Shown here one piece after another: positions 37,901 through 44,972 of a stretch of 64,000 nt of DNA. Location: positions 248,001-312,000 of the forward strand of contig JARGPJ010000005.1 in the NCBI GenBank assembly GCA_029212615.1, written 5' to 3'. The notes beneath the pieces are model-generated. The model had not been told where the DNA came from. It made no database searches and saw only the letters and a list, made by a program, of their open reading frames with translations. Position 1 is the first letter of the stretch, and each line of letters opens with the position of its first letter. The DNA is from Verrucomicrobiales bacterium (GTDB lineage Bacteria; Verrucomicrobiota; Verrucomicrobiia; Verrucomicrobiales; DEV007). The position numbers were made by a program, and so were the translations under genes.

Positions 37901-38075
37901 GCGCAAAGCCTCCTTCCCCGATCTGCCGAACAAGACGATAACCGGGGATTAATTCATCGACTGCCTCCTCAACCTCGTCTGCCACGGCCGGAGCTCCGCT
38001 CAAAAGACAGCCGGGACACAATCCCAACGGAGCATCTCCGGGGATGGTTGAACCACAATCCTCACAAATCTCCAT
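34974..38075 (-). CDS. Membrane Ser/Thr protein kinase with zinc ribbon and WD40 sensor region
   Basis: A 1,033-residue Hanks-type kinase. An N-terminal zinc ribbon (C4xxC7 ... C20xxC23) precedes the kinase domain, in which IGEGGFALV, lysine K76, the catalytic HRD (D169) and DFG (D190) are all intact, so it should be active. One membrane segment follows (about 345-365, VIAGTLVFAILLAAATVSTL). The C-terminal region of about 650 residues includes WD40-type repeats (ITALALSESGTHFASGDEAG, SSYRRLMSGSDDGFARLWDL) and would lie outside the cytoplasm. It starts 10 bases after the stop of an ECF-type sigma gene, so the two form an operon and probably a signalling pair. The signal and substrates are unknown. 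Confidence 0.92.
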   Translation of the reverse strand: MEICEDCGSTIPGDAPLGLCPGCLLSGAPAVADEVEEAVDELIPGYRLVRQIGEGGFALVYEAEQLEPVRRYVALKILKPDVSSPQVLARFDAERQALAIMDHPNIASVYDAGETAEGDPWFAMEYVAGASITEFSTEKVLDVDTLLEIFRSVCEAVQHAHLKGVLHRDIKPSNILIAEIDGRPVPKVIDFGIARALDVSLTGHVLFTEFHQIVGTPAYMSPEQAALDNTPLDGRCDIYSLGILFYETLTGVQPFKNERDGKSGISELLRRVREEEPPPMSRFVPALRGETEWVIARAMEKDPEDRYDSAGALARELDRILHHRPVEAAAPSNWYRIRKFAQRHQTTVIAGTLVFAILLAAATVSTLQFLKATKLSEDLQIREIELSRQFRDSDYKLGLQMAARRRPADAIAYFCRSLRTDPNHHASASCLLSLLATQKFTKNVYAAMDYPEGVSSGRMPLVFDDGDDVLSLIPESGSLARWNVKERHYESFPTGFDEPVFSLLPGGSIRQFLLSSHRKVELRSVDNPGETLFRYEAESPIVSIASSGDSSAVVGGCEDGTAFLWSVRTGQLVGQRKLSDSPVTAVVATREGGLTGYGTASGEVGVWGVDFGFQSRDAESHRSRITALALSESGTHFASGDEAGQVYLWRTRQMLKVGGPLYHGDAVRVMNMNSSYRRLMSGSDDGFARLWDLNTGAFLPPAQHHRSPVVFGAPTSDAGAFITAGESGSVRIWNASDGSGETFPGTSQSSAVAMSSSRGYFATMSDKRRRLAVYEIDRDPAWVWRVSPGRKIDSTEMFGELSPQKMSDESGNVVVKQVSRSVLRSEGEFGSFSIRSIQAIASWTMRRDGSQVAILSKEGRLVMWDPRSGEELTPSIRLNSAELRGVRFTDRDTQIDLLFADDTLGRFEIPPPELRIPPWFLVFAEKMGGRRLAADGSIENLVEDSLQALAEVIPEEGMPSENRDGIAFRYASWLLSGNDVRCPGPTESMTKEEYVEQLIDTGEEALVQEALRLDRGNARGVSFLKNKLRSQQP

Positions 38076-38085
38076 GATACTGAAA

Positions 38086-38814
38086 TCAATCTCGGAAGGC
38101 AGCCATCATCCACTGGATCTCTTCATCCACCTCCTCCGGAGATTCCACTGTCGCAGTGATATGTCGACAAAGGAGATCACGAAACCGCTTCCGCAAGCGG
38201 TGCGCTGCCATTTTCACCGCCGCTTCCTGCATCTCAAGCGACCTTGCCACTTCCGCATAGCTTTCCGCGCCGCCCCGCCCGGTTAAAAACCCTGACAAGG
38301 CATCAAATACATTACCTTTCTCCAGGCGGATATATTCGGCACGCAACTCATCAAGAGCATTGTCCAGAATCGTAAGCGCCCAGCGACGCTCAAAGAGTTT
38401 CTCCGGTGTGACAGAATCAACCGGCTCATTGCCATAACGATGCTCAGCCAACTCAGCATCTATTGAAATCACGGTTTGCCCCCCACCCCGTTTCTGAGCC
38501 TGCTCAGACCTTCTCGACTGAGAGAGAAAATGGCTGACAGCCGTACAGAGGAAGGATCGCAAGCGCCCCTTTGCCTGATCAACACTTCCAAAGTCCTTCC
38601 TTTCAAGGAAATGAAAAAAGAACTCCTGAGTGAGGTCTTCGGTATCGTGCGCTGTTTTTCCACGGCGTCGAATATACGCATAGACCGGATACCAATAGAG
38701 CTGGCACAGGTCAGCAAGAGCATTATTGCCGAGAGTGTTCTCCACCTTTGCCTGAAACAATACGGTCCAAGGCGTTTCCGGGAAAACTCCGGCCTCCGAT
38801 TTCTCTCCCCTCAT
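38086..38814 (-). CDS. ECF-type RNA polymerase sigma factor linked to the kinase
   Basis: A 242-residue sigma-70 family protein. Region 2 is recognisable (LADLCQLYWYPVYAYIRRRG, then AHDTEDLTQEFFFHFLERKD), and region 4 forms a C-terminal helix-turn-helix (ESYAEVARSLEMQEAAVKMA, then AHRLRKRFRDLL). A linker of about 50 residues, longer than usual for ECF factors, separates them. No anti-sigma gene is adjacent; instead the kinase gene follows by 10 bases. In PVC bacteria such sigma factors commonly sit beside Ser/Thr kinases, and phosphorylation is the likely means of control. Target promoters are unknown. It is divergent from the tandem-repeat protein gene, which could be a target. Confidence 0.88.
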   Translation of the reverse strand: MRGEKSEAGVFPETPWTVLFQAKVENTLGNNALADLCQLYWYPVYAYIRRRGKTAHDTEDLTQEFFFHFLERKDFGSVDQAKGRLRSFLCTAVSHFLSQSRRSEQAQKRGGGQTVISIDAELAEHRYGNEPVDSVTPEKLFERRWALTILDNALDELRAEYIRLEKGNVFDALSGFLTGRGGAESYAEVARSLEMQEAAVKMAAHRLRKRFRDLLCRHITATVESPEEVDEEIQWMMAAFRD

Positions 38815-38942
38815 CGCTTCTGATCATCGGCGGAAGGTCACTCAGGTCAAGGCTCTAAAAAAAGTTTCAATCTCCCTGTTACCTTTCCGGCCGGATTGCT
38901 CAATACCAGGTGAACCCGAATAAAACCTATTCTTCAAACCAC

Positions 38943-40013
38943 ATGAAACTGTATTCAAAAATATCCCGCAATCTCATCGCCATCACCTCTGTGATCGGAC
39001 TGGGAACGTTAACCCTGACCTCTCCCGCAAACGCCCAACTCCCGGCTGAGACGGATTCTATTAAGGAAAATACAAACGACACCGGATTTCGAATCCGAAC
39101 GAAACCACTCGGAGATGGCACCGTCCTGGTCACGCTTACCGGCGAATTTCAAAAGGGGGCACCTGAAGCGCATGCCGTCGCGCAGGCCTTTTCCCAAGGC
39201 GGATTAGCAAGCCTCGTCGGCTCTGATGCCGCGGACAGCTTCGACGGCGGCGATGGGCCCGACTACCTCCAAAGCAACGCTCTCGTCGGCTCTGATGCCG
39301 CGGACAGCTTCGACGGCGGCGATGGGCCCGACTACCTCCAAAGCAACGCTCTCGTCGGCTCTGATGCCGCAGACAGCTTTGACGGCGGCGATGGTCCCGA
39401 CTACCTCCAAAGCAACGCTCTCGTCGGCTCTGATGCCGCAGACAGCTTTGACGGCGGCGATGGTCCCGACTACCTCCAAAGCAACGCTCTCGTCGGCTCT
39501 GATGCCGCAGACAGCCTCGTTGGATCGGACGCCGCGGACAGCTTCACCCCCCCGTTTGACGGCGGTGACGGCCCTGACTATTTCACCAACCTTGAACTGC
39601 AGCTTCTCGCACATCAGGAGGACATGCCGACCATCCGAAGGATCGCCGAAGCCATCACCGATGTGGTGACAATGGCTTACGACAGCCTCCCCATTTCGAT
39701 CCCCGCCAATGAACTCAAAACGAACGGCAACGAAGTCGCTCTTTCCGAAGCCTACCGGGTTTCATTGAATTTCAGCAGCGATGGAATGGCGACGATCCAA
39801 TCACTCGATCAAAGAAATATTGAAGAGCGTTGGTTCAACTGGAGCCTGCTCTACCCTTCACCAGAGGCAGAAATCATATCAGCGCTCGCTTTTGACCTCG
39901 ATTCTCTTCTCATCGAAAAAGAATTCGAAGTGCTGGAAGACAACGAATTTGACGAAGCGGTCGAGCTGGCTCTGATCGATACCCTTCTCTTCTTCGGATT
40001 TTTTGCCCATTAG
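38943..40013 (+). CDS. Secreted tandem-repeat protein with RTX-like motifs
   Basis: A 356-residue secreted protein, unknown family. The ATG at 38943 starts a signal peptide (MKLYSKISRNLIAITSVIGL ... ANAQ); the track's GTG at 38910 is a less likely start. About residues 91-220 consist of a 23-residue repeat (LVGSDAADSFDGGDGPDYLQ SNA) present four times in full, plus a truncated copy and a diverged final copy. The segment GGDGPDYLQ matches the calcium-binding RTX nonapeptide pattern GGxGxDxLx, and GSDAADSFD is a degenerate version. The remaining C-terminal 140 residues are acidic and have no recognised domain. There is no type I secretion gene nearby. It is flanked by the sigma-kinase operon (divergent) and ends at a double hairpin. 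Confidence 0.82.
   Translation: MKLYSKISRNLIAITSVIGLGTLTLTSPANAQLPAETDSIKENTNDTGFRIRTKPLGDGTVLVTLTGEFQKGAPEAHAVAQAFSQGGLASLVGSDAADSFDGGDGPDYLQSNALVGSDAADSFDGGDGPDYLQSNALVGSDAADSFDGGDGPDYLQSNALVGSDAADSFDGGDGPDYLQSNALVGSDAADSLVGSDAADSFTPPFDGGDGPDYFTNLELQLLAHQEDMPTIRRIAEAITDVVTMAYDSLPISIPANELKTNGNEVALSEAYRVSLNFSSDGMATIQSLDQRNIEERWFNWSLLYPSPEAEIISALAFDLDSLLIEKEFEVLEDNEFDEAVELALIDTLLFFGFFAH
39213..39587 (+). repeat. 69-bp in-frame tandem repeat array
   Basis: Four full 69-base units start at 39213, 39282, 39351 and 39420, then a 27-base partial unit at 39489 and a diverged unit from 39516. Units 1 and 2 are identical; units 3 and 4 are identical; the two pairs differ at three synonymous sites (GCG/GCA, TTC/TTT, GGG/GGT). 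The last unit contains a run of seven C. The repeat keeps several other frames open, which explains the shadow ORFs here. Confidence 0.95.
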
Positions 40014-40020
40014 GCATTTA

Positions 40021-40105
40021 CCCGCCCCACCGCACGGAAGGGGCGGGAGAGGGATTTGTCCTGATGAAGAGCCCCTGCGGCTTACTTCGTCAGGACTTCT
40101 TTATT
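40021..40105 (+). terminator. Double hairpin terminator after the tandem-repeat gene
   Basis: Two hairpins in series. The first is CCCGCCCC / GGGGCGGG (40021-40047). The second has a 12-bp stem GTCCTGATGAAG / CTTCGTCAGGAC (one T-G wobble) with an inner AGCC/GGCT stem (40058-40096), followed by TTCTTTATT. The arms are symmetrical enough to also serve the convergent sulfatase gene, whose stop is at 40127. Confidence 0.7.
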
Positions 40106-40126
40106 CATCCCCGCCTCATCCCTCAC

Positions 40127-41983
40127 TCATCCCTCAAAATCCATGAGGATCTTTTTGAGCAAATTCCTGACGTATCCATTGATCCGTGGAGCGTCTTTAC
40201 CGGGAGTTTCCGGCAGGGCTTTGATCTCGGCGAGTCGGGACACCGCGAGATCATCGGCATAGTCGAGCGCATTTACCGCAAGAATCGCTTCATGAACATT
40301 TCCCTCCCTTTGATTGGCGAAGCTCATGAGGACATCGAGCGCCTTCTCACGGTCTTCCTCTCTACCAAAACGAATCACTCCCTCTGCGGCAACAATGGCA
40401 ACACTCGGACACTCGTCTTCGAGGGTCGCAAGAAGGGAATCATATCCGGCTTCGACTCCAGCTCTTTCCTGAATCAGCAATCCAGTCGCGCCCCAGTAGC
40501 GGGCCGAAAGATCTTCACTGTCGAGGAGCTGAATTATCTCAGGAAGGTCTTCAGCTTTTTGTGATGTTGCGAGCTGAGCCGTCCTGAAAGCGGTTTCAAA
40601 ATCATACTGTTCGGGATCCTGTCCCATCTCGTAAGGGGTCGATCCTTTGCTGCGCTTGTGAATCTCGGCCTCAGGAAGAAAACTGAGATCACGAATCTCC
40701 CTCTCCCACGCGATATGAGCGTCGCGCATTTTCCCAAGGACTTCCTGATGCTCAGGAGAACCGGCTAGGTTGTTCACTTCATCCGGGTCGGTTTCGAGAT
40801 CATAAAGCTCCTCCGTCGGTTTCTTCTCCCAAAAATGGGACTGCGCCTCGTTCAATTCCCCGTCGTGATACATCTGATGCCAGACTTGCGTAGTCGGGGT
40901 TTGAAACATGTAATCAATGTACTGTCCGTAGATGCGATGAGGCATGTAGTGGCGCAGATAGACGTAGCGTTTCCCGAGAACGGTACGGACGAGGTCATAC
41001 CGTTCATCCATGCGCCCGCGGAAACCGTAGCTGTAATCGCCCCCTTCCACTTCGTGCTTACCGGCGAAGGCATGCCCCTGCATAAACGCCTTGGGCTCGA
41101 TCCCGACCAGACTGAGCATCGTTGGCGCCAGATCAACAAATCCGATCATGCGATCACTCTTTCCTCCCTCCGCATATTCATCGGGAGCAAGTTCTTTGAA
41201 CTTCTCAGGGACATGGAGAAGAAAGGGAACATGGAGCCCTGAGTTGTAGGGCCAGCGCTTGTTTCGAGGCATTCCTGATCCATGATCGCCCCAGTAGATG
41301 ATGATCGTGTTGTCGCTCAATCCTGCGTCCTCGACTTCCTTTAACCATTTGCCGATTTCTTCATCCATCTCGGTGATGCGATCATAGTACTGCGCCCAGT
41401 CTTTTCGAACTTCCGGAGTGTCCGGGTGATAAGCGGGAACTCGAGCCTTGGCAGGGTCATGAATTCGCAACTCGTCCGCGATTTCATTCCTGATCTTTGA
41501 TTCGTGAGAAATCGTAGAGTTAAAGACGGCGAAAAAGGGCTGACCGGGAGCACGGTTTTTCCAATGAGCCTTACCACCACTTTCATCCCAGACGTCATCG
41601 GACTTTTCGAGATTGTAGTCCTCCTTCGCTTTGTTAGTGGTGTAGTAGCCGAGTTCACGAAGGTAGGCCGGGAACATTTTGACAGCCGCGGGAAGGGGCG
41701 CATTCGAACGCATGTGCGGAGCACCCGTTGCCGGCGGATAGATACCGGAAATCACCGTTGTTCGGGCCGGAGCACATACCGGGGCATTCGAACTTGCCCG
41801 GGTGTAGAGGAGACTCTTCGATGCCAGGGCATCAATGTTAGGTGACACGGCATACTCGTCACCATAGCACCCAAGATGAGGACCATTGTCTTCTGAAGTG
41901 ACCCAGAGAATATTCGGCAATTCGGCCGCGTTGGTCATGACCGCCGGAAAGACAGCCAGCAAAATGAGGAGGATTTTTTTCAT
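40127..41983 (-). CDS. Secreted sulfatase with C-terminal HEAT-like region
   Basis: A 618-residue sulfatase with a signal peptide (MKKILLILLAVFPAVMTNA). It shows ILWVTSEDNGPHLGCYGDEY for metal binding, the formylglycine motif CAPAR at residues 70-74, and IYWGDHGSGMPRNKRWPYN. Roughly residues 480-618 are helical and look like HEAT repeats (AEDLPEIIQLLDSEDLSARY, ATLEDECPSVAIVAAEGVIR), an extra domain seen in some PVC sulfatases. The sequence belongs to the heparan N-sulfatase-like or choline-sulfatase-like side of the family, but the substrate cannot be assigned. It follows a Gfo/Idh oxidoreductase gene on the same strand (80-base gap), so they may be co-transcribed. Confidence 0.92.
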   Translation of the reverse strand: MKKILLILLAVFPAVMTNAAELPNILWVTSEDNGPHLGCYGDEYAVSPNIDALASKSLLYTRASSNAPVCAPARTTVISGIYPPATGAPHMRSNAPLPAAVKMFPAYLRELGYYTTNKAKEDYNLEKSDDVWDESGGKAHWKNRAPGQPFFAVFNSTISHESKIRNEIADELRIHDPAKARVPAYHPDTPEVRKDWAQYYDRITEMDEEIGKWLKEVEDAGLSDNTIIIYWGDHGSGMPRNKRWPYNSGLHVPFLLHVPEKFKELAPDEYAEGGKSDRMIGFVDLAPTMLSLVGIEPKAFMQGHAFAGKHEVEGGDYSYGFRGRMDERYDLVRTVLGKRYVYLRHYMPHRIYGQYIDYMFQTPTTQVWHQMYHDGELNEAQSHFWEKKPTEELYDLETDPDEVNNLAGSPEHQEVLGKMRDAHIAWEREIRDLSFLPEAEIHKRSKGSTPYEMGQDPEQYDFETAFRTAQLATSQKAEDLPEIIQLLDSEDLSARYWGATGLLIQERAGVEAGYDSLLATLEDECPSVAIVAAEGVIRFGREEDREKALDVLMSFANQREGNVHEAILAVNALDYADDLAVSRLAEIKALPETPGKDAPRINGYVRNLLKKILMDFEG

Positions 41984-42063
41984 AGTAGGGGAAAAAGGGG
42001 AATCCTTGCTTAACAGGATTGGATCAATGACTCAACCCTCTTGAGCTCAAAGGCGGATGACGT

Positions 42064-43404
42064 CTATACGGTAGGGTATTCCCACGGACCACGATAGTCA
42101 CGGGTAAGGAGCGCAGCAGCTTCTTTGTCTCCCGGAATGGTTTCATTCTCTCCATCCCACTCAATGCTGCGGCCTACTTTGTAGCTGATCATCCCGAGGA
42201 GACTCATGTTGGTCGCAAGATGTCCGATCTCAGCATCAGCAACGGGACGGCGGGAGCGATCTTCGATGCACTCAATAAAGTCCCTCCAGAGTGGCGGGAC
42301 ATTGTGCCCGTCTTTTTCGTTATCAAAGGTCGGGTCCTCATGGACCGGAGTGCCCCCCTTGGCCGGGTAAAAAGTCCATCCATCCCGCCACCCCATGTGA
42401 AAAGTGCCCTTCTCTCCGTAGAAATAACAGCCGACCCTGGATTTCTCCGCTTCATTTCCCGCAAAACGACGATGCTCCCATACCGCGGTGAAATTCTCAA
42501 ATTCGTAAGTCGCCACCTGATGGTCCGGAGCATCACTGGTTTGTTCCTTTTCATTCAGGATCGCCGGCCCCCGCACCGGGCGCCCCCCGGTCGAATAGAC
42601 TCGCTTCGGCTGTTTCTCATCCGTCCACCAGAGAATCTGATCAAGCCAGTGCACCCCCCAATCCCCGAGGGTTCCGTTGGCAAAATCAAGAAAATTACGA
42701 AATCCACCCGGGTGAATCCGGCGATTAAAAGGGCGTATCGGAGCCGGTCCACAGTAGAGATCCCAATCGAGGTTCCCCGGCACCGGCTCATTCGGAGTCG
42801 GCCCCTCGAAGCCCCCTCCCCCATGAGCGAAGGCTCGAACCATCCCGATCTTTCCGGCCCCTCCTTCCTTTAGGAATTTCATCCCGCTGAGATGATGGGG
42901 GGCGATGCGACGATGCATCCCGACTTGAACGACACGATCCGCTTTTCCCGCCGCTTCAACGAGTGCGCGGCTCTCTCCGATTGTATGCCCGGTAGGCTTT
43001 TCGATGAAGACATGAGCGCCTGCCTCCACGCACGCAATCCCCTGCAGCGCATGCCAGTGATCCGGCGTGGAAATAATAACAATATCCAGTTCCTCCTTTT
43101 CCAACATCTCACGATAGTCGCGATACATGTTGGGCAACGTTCCGGTCATCCCGTCAACTTCATCGGCGGAAACCTCTAGTTCATCAGCATCGACATCACA
43201 GAGCGCAACCACATTGATGCTACCGTCCTCGATCGCGACGCGGAGGATATTCATCCCCCACCACCCTGAACCAATCAAAGCAGCTTTGTATTTCCTGCCC
43301 GATTTTGACTCTGCTCTTACCCAGGGGGCGGTCACGGTTCCGGCAAAAGCCGCCGCGCCGGCAGCGACTCCTATAAACTGACGACGATCAAAAGGTGAAG
43401 GCAT
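42064..43404 (-). CDS. Gfo/Idh/MocA family oxidoreductase, Tat-exported
   Basis: A 446-residue NAD(P)-dependent sugar or inositol oxidoreductase-like protein. The N-terminus has a Tat signal (DRRQFIGVAAGAAAFAGTVT). A Rossmann fold follows (KAALIGSGWWGMNILRVAIE), then ISTPDHWHALQGIACVEAG and the family signature EKPTGHT. The C-terminal domain matches the secreted Verrucomicrobia/Planctomycete subgroup (DWGVHWLDQILWW). Exported members carry bound cofactor and act on carbohydrates in the periplasm, though many have no tested substrate. The following sulfatase gene suggests action on the same glycan. It is divergent from the lactate dehydrogenase gene. Confidence 0.9.
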   Translation of the reverse strand: MPSPFDRRQFIGVAAGAAAFAGTVTAPWVRAESKSGRKYKAALIGSGWWGMNILRVAIEDGSINVVALCDVDADELEVSADEVDGMTGTLPNMYRDYREMLEKEELDIVIISTPDHWHALQGIACVEAGAHVFIEKPTGHTIGESRALVEAAGKADRVVQVGMHRRIAPHHLSGMKFLKEGGAGKIGMVRAFAHGGGGFEGPTPNEPVPGNLDWDLYCGPAPIRPFNRRIHPGGFRNFLDFANGTLGDWGVHWLDQILWWTDEKQPKRVYSTGGRPVRGPAILNEKEQTSDAPDHQVATYEFENFTAVWEHRRFAGNEAEKSRVGCYFYGEKGTFHMGWRDGWTFYPAKGGTPVHEDPTFDNEKDGHNVPPLWRDFIECIEDRSRRPVADAEIGHLATNMSLLGMISYKVGRSIEWDGENETIPGDKEAAALLTRDYRGPWEYPTV

Positions 43405-43469
43405 GACTGGGTAATTTCGTTGAGAAAACGTTGCATGATGGATAAGCAGACGCGACCTACGTGAATACG

Positions 43470-44474
43470 ATGATGAAGGTCGCTTTCTACGATGCCAAGC
43501 CCTACGATGAGGACTTTTTCACCCGGCAAAACCATTCGGGAGCGCTTGAATTCATCTTTCACTCCTTCCGCCTCGACGAATCAACGGCCATCACTGCGCA
43601 AGGCTGCAGTGCCGTGTGTGTCTTTGTGAACGACAAGGTGAACCGCCGCTGCCTCGAAGCGCTCGCCCAACATGGCGTCCGGCTCGTCGCACTGCGTTGC
43701 GCGGGATTCAACAACGTCGACCTCACCGCTGCGGCCGAACTGAACCTCTCCGTGGTGAGAGTTCCTGCCTACTCCCCCTACGCTGTCGCCGAACATGCGC
43801 TGGCCCTCCTCCTCACACTGAACCGGCGCATTCACCGCGCCTACAACCGGGTCCGTGAACTGAACTTCTCCCTGAACGGTCTCGTCGGGTTCGACCTCCA
43901 TGGGAAGACTGTCGGCATCATCGGAACAGGCAAAATCGGAAAACTCACCGCTCAGATCTTCCGGGGATTTGGATGTGAAGTGATCTCGTACGACCTCTAT
44001 CCGGACGATGGGTGGGCGGCGGCACATCAAATCCGCTATGCCTCTCTCGCGGAAATCTACGAGAAGAGTGAAATCATTTCTTTGCACACGCCGCTCACAC
44101 CGGAAACGCATCACCTGATCAATGAAGCGGCTCTCTCTCAGATGAAAAAATCGCCCTGCCTCATCAACACGAGCCGCGGGAAGCTGATCGATACCACTGC
44201 CCTTATCCTCGCGCTGAAAAACAAGCAGCTTCGTGGTGTCGCCCTCGACGTCTACGAGATTGAAGAAGGCATCTTTTTTGAAGACCTCTCACACGACGTC
44301 CTCCAGGACGACGAACTCGCCCGCCTTCTCACCTTTAACAATGTGCTTATCACCTCCCATCAGGGATTCCTCACGGAAGAGGCACTGAGTGAAATTTCGC
44401 GAGTCACCTGCGAAAATCTCGTCTGCCTCAGTGAAAATAAACCTTTTCTGGAAGGGACCCGGGTCGAACCGTAA
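43470..44474 (+). CDS. ldhA: D-lactate dehydrogenase (fermentative, NAD-dependent)
   Basis: A 2-hydroxyacid dehydrogenase very similar along its whole length to E. coli LdhA, reducing pyruvate to D-lactate with NADH. Characteristic stretches include VCVFVNDKVNRRCLEALAQH, LRCAGFNNVDLTAAAEL, VGIIGTGKIGKLTAQIFRGF (NAD site), NTSRGKLIDT and the catalytic-histidine region TSHQGFLTEEAL. The ORF track starts at a GTG (43461); the tandem ATG codons at 43470/43473 give the family start MKVAFYDAKPYDEDFF. It implies some fermentative capacity. The following phosphatase gene starts 9 bases after its stop, so co-transcription is possible. Confidence 0.93.
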   Translation: MMKVAFYDAKPYDEDFFTRQNHSGALEFIFHSFRLDESTAITAQGCSAVCVFVNDKVNRRCLEALAQHGVRLVALRCAGFNNVDLTAAAELNLSVVRVPAYSPYAVAEHALALLLTLNRRIHRAYNRVRELNFSLNGLVGFDLHGKTVGIIGTGKIGKLTAQIFRGFGCEVISYDLYPDDGWAAAHQIRYASLAEIYEKSEIISLHTPLTPETHHLINEAALSQMKKSPCLINTSRGKLIDTTALILALKNKQLRGVALDVYEIEEGIFFEDLSHDVLQDDELARLLTFNNVLITSHQGFLTEEALSEISRVTCENLVCLSENKPFLEGTRVEP

Positions 44475-44483
44475 AATCACACC

Positions 44484-44972
44484 ATGACTTCCCCGACTCG
44501 ACTCCTTTTCGTCTGTCTCGGCAATATCTGCCGCTCACCTTCCGGTGAAAATGTGATGCGCCATCTCCTCAAAGAGGAAAACCTCACCGAACAGTTCGTT
44601 CTCGATTCCGCCGGGACCGCAAGTTGGCATACCGGAAAATCTCCCGACTCCCGCATGACGGCAGCAGCCCGGGCCCGGGGCATTGAAATGACAGGCCGGG
44701 CCCGACAGGTGAAACCGGAGGACTTTGCTGAATTTGACTACATCTTCGCGATGGATCGCAGCAACTACGAGGATCTACTCGAAGTCAAAGATCGCTGCGA
44801 TCATCCAGGCGCCCAACTCCTCCTCTTTTGCGAACTCTGCGAAGAACATGAAGAGGAAGAAGTTCCCGACCCCTACTACGGAGGCCCCGCGGGCTTTGAG
44901 AAAGTTCTCGATCTTCTCGCAGATGGTTGCGGAGCATTCCTCAGGCGCTGGCGCGAAAAGGACATGCCATGA
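44484..44972 (+). CDS. Low-molecular-weight protein-tyrosine-phosphatase family
   Basis: A 162-residue LMW-PTP. The active-site loop CLGNICR (C11 nucleophile, R17) follows LLFV at the N-terminus, and the general-acid aspartate sits in VPDPYYGG near the C-terminus. Length is normal. Its stop codon overlaps the ATG of the fructosamine-kinase gene (ATGA), implying coupled translation. Bacterial FN3K homologues have been reported beside LMW-PTP genes, where the phosphatase can act on ribulosamine 5-phosphates before the kinase acts; that makes a deglycation role at least as likely here as tyrosine or arginine dephosphorylation of proteins. Confidence 0.92.
   Translation: MTSPTRLLFVCLGNICRSPSGENVMRHLLKEENLTEQFVLDSAGTASWHTGKSPDSRMTAAARARGIEMTGRARQVKPEDFAEFDYIFAMDRSNYEDLLEVKDRCDHPGAQLLLFCELCEEHEEEEVPDPYYGGPAGFEKVLDLLADGCGAFLRRWREKDMP

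Noticed and set aside
39213-39587. Direct repeats as a possible CRISPR array
   Set aside because: Units are contiguous with no unique spacers and are in frame within a coding gene.
39204-39614. 136-aa minus-strand ORF and 147-aa plus-strand ORF (39226-39669) over the repeat array
   Set aside because: The 69-base repeat has a length divisible by three and keeps other frames open; only the frame with a signal peptide and non-repeat flanks is credible.
43581-44114. 177-aa minus-strand ORF inside ldhA
   Set aside because: Antisense to a highly conserved enzyme; no motif.
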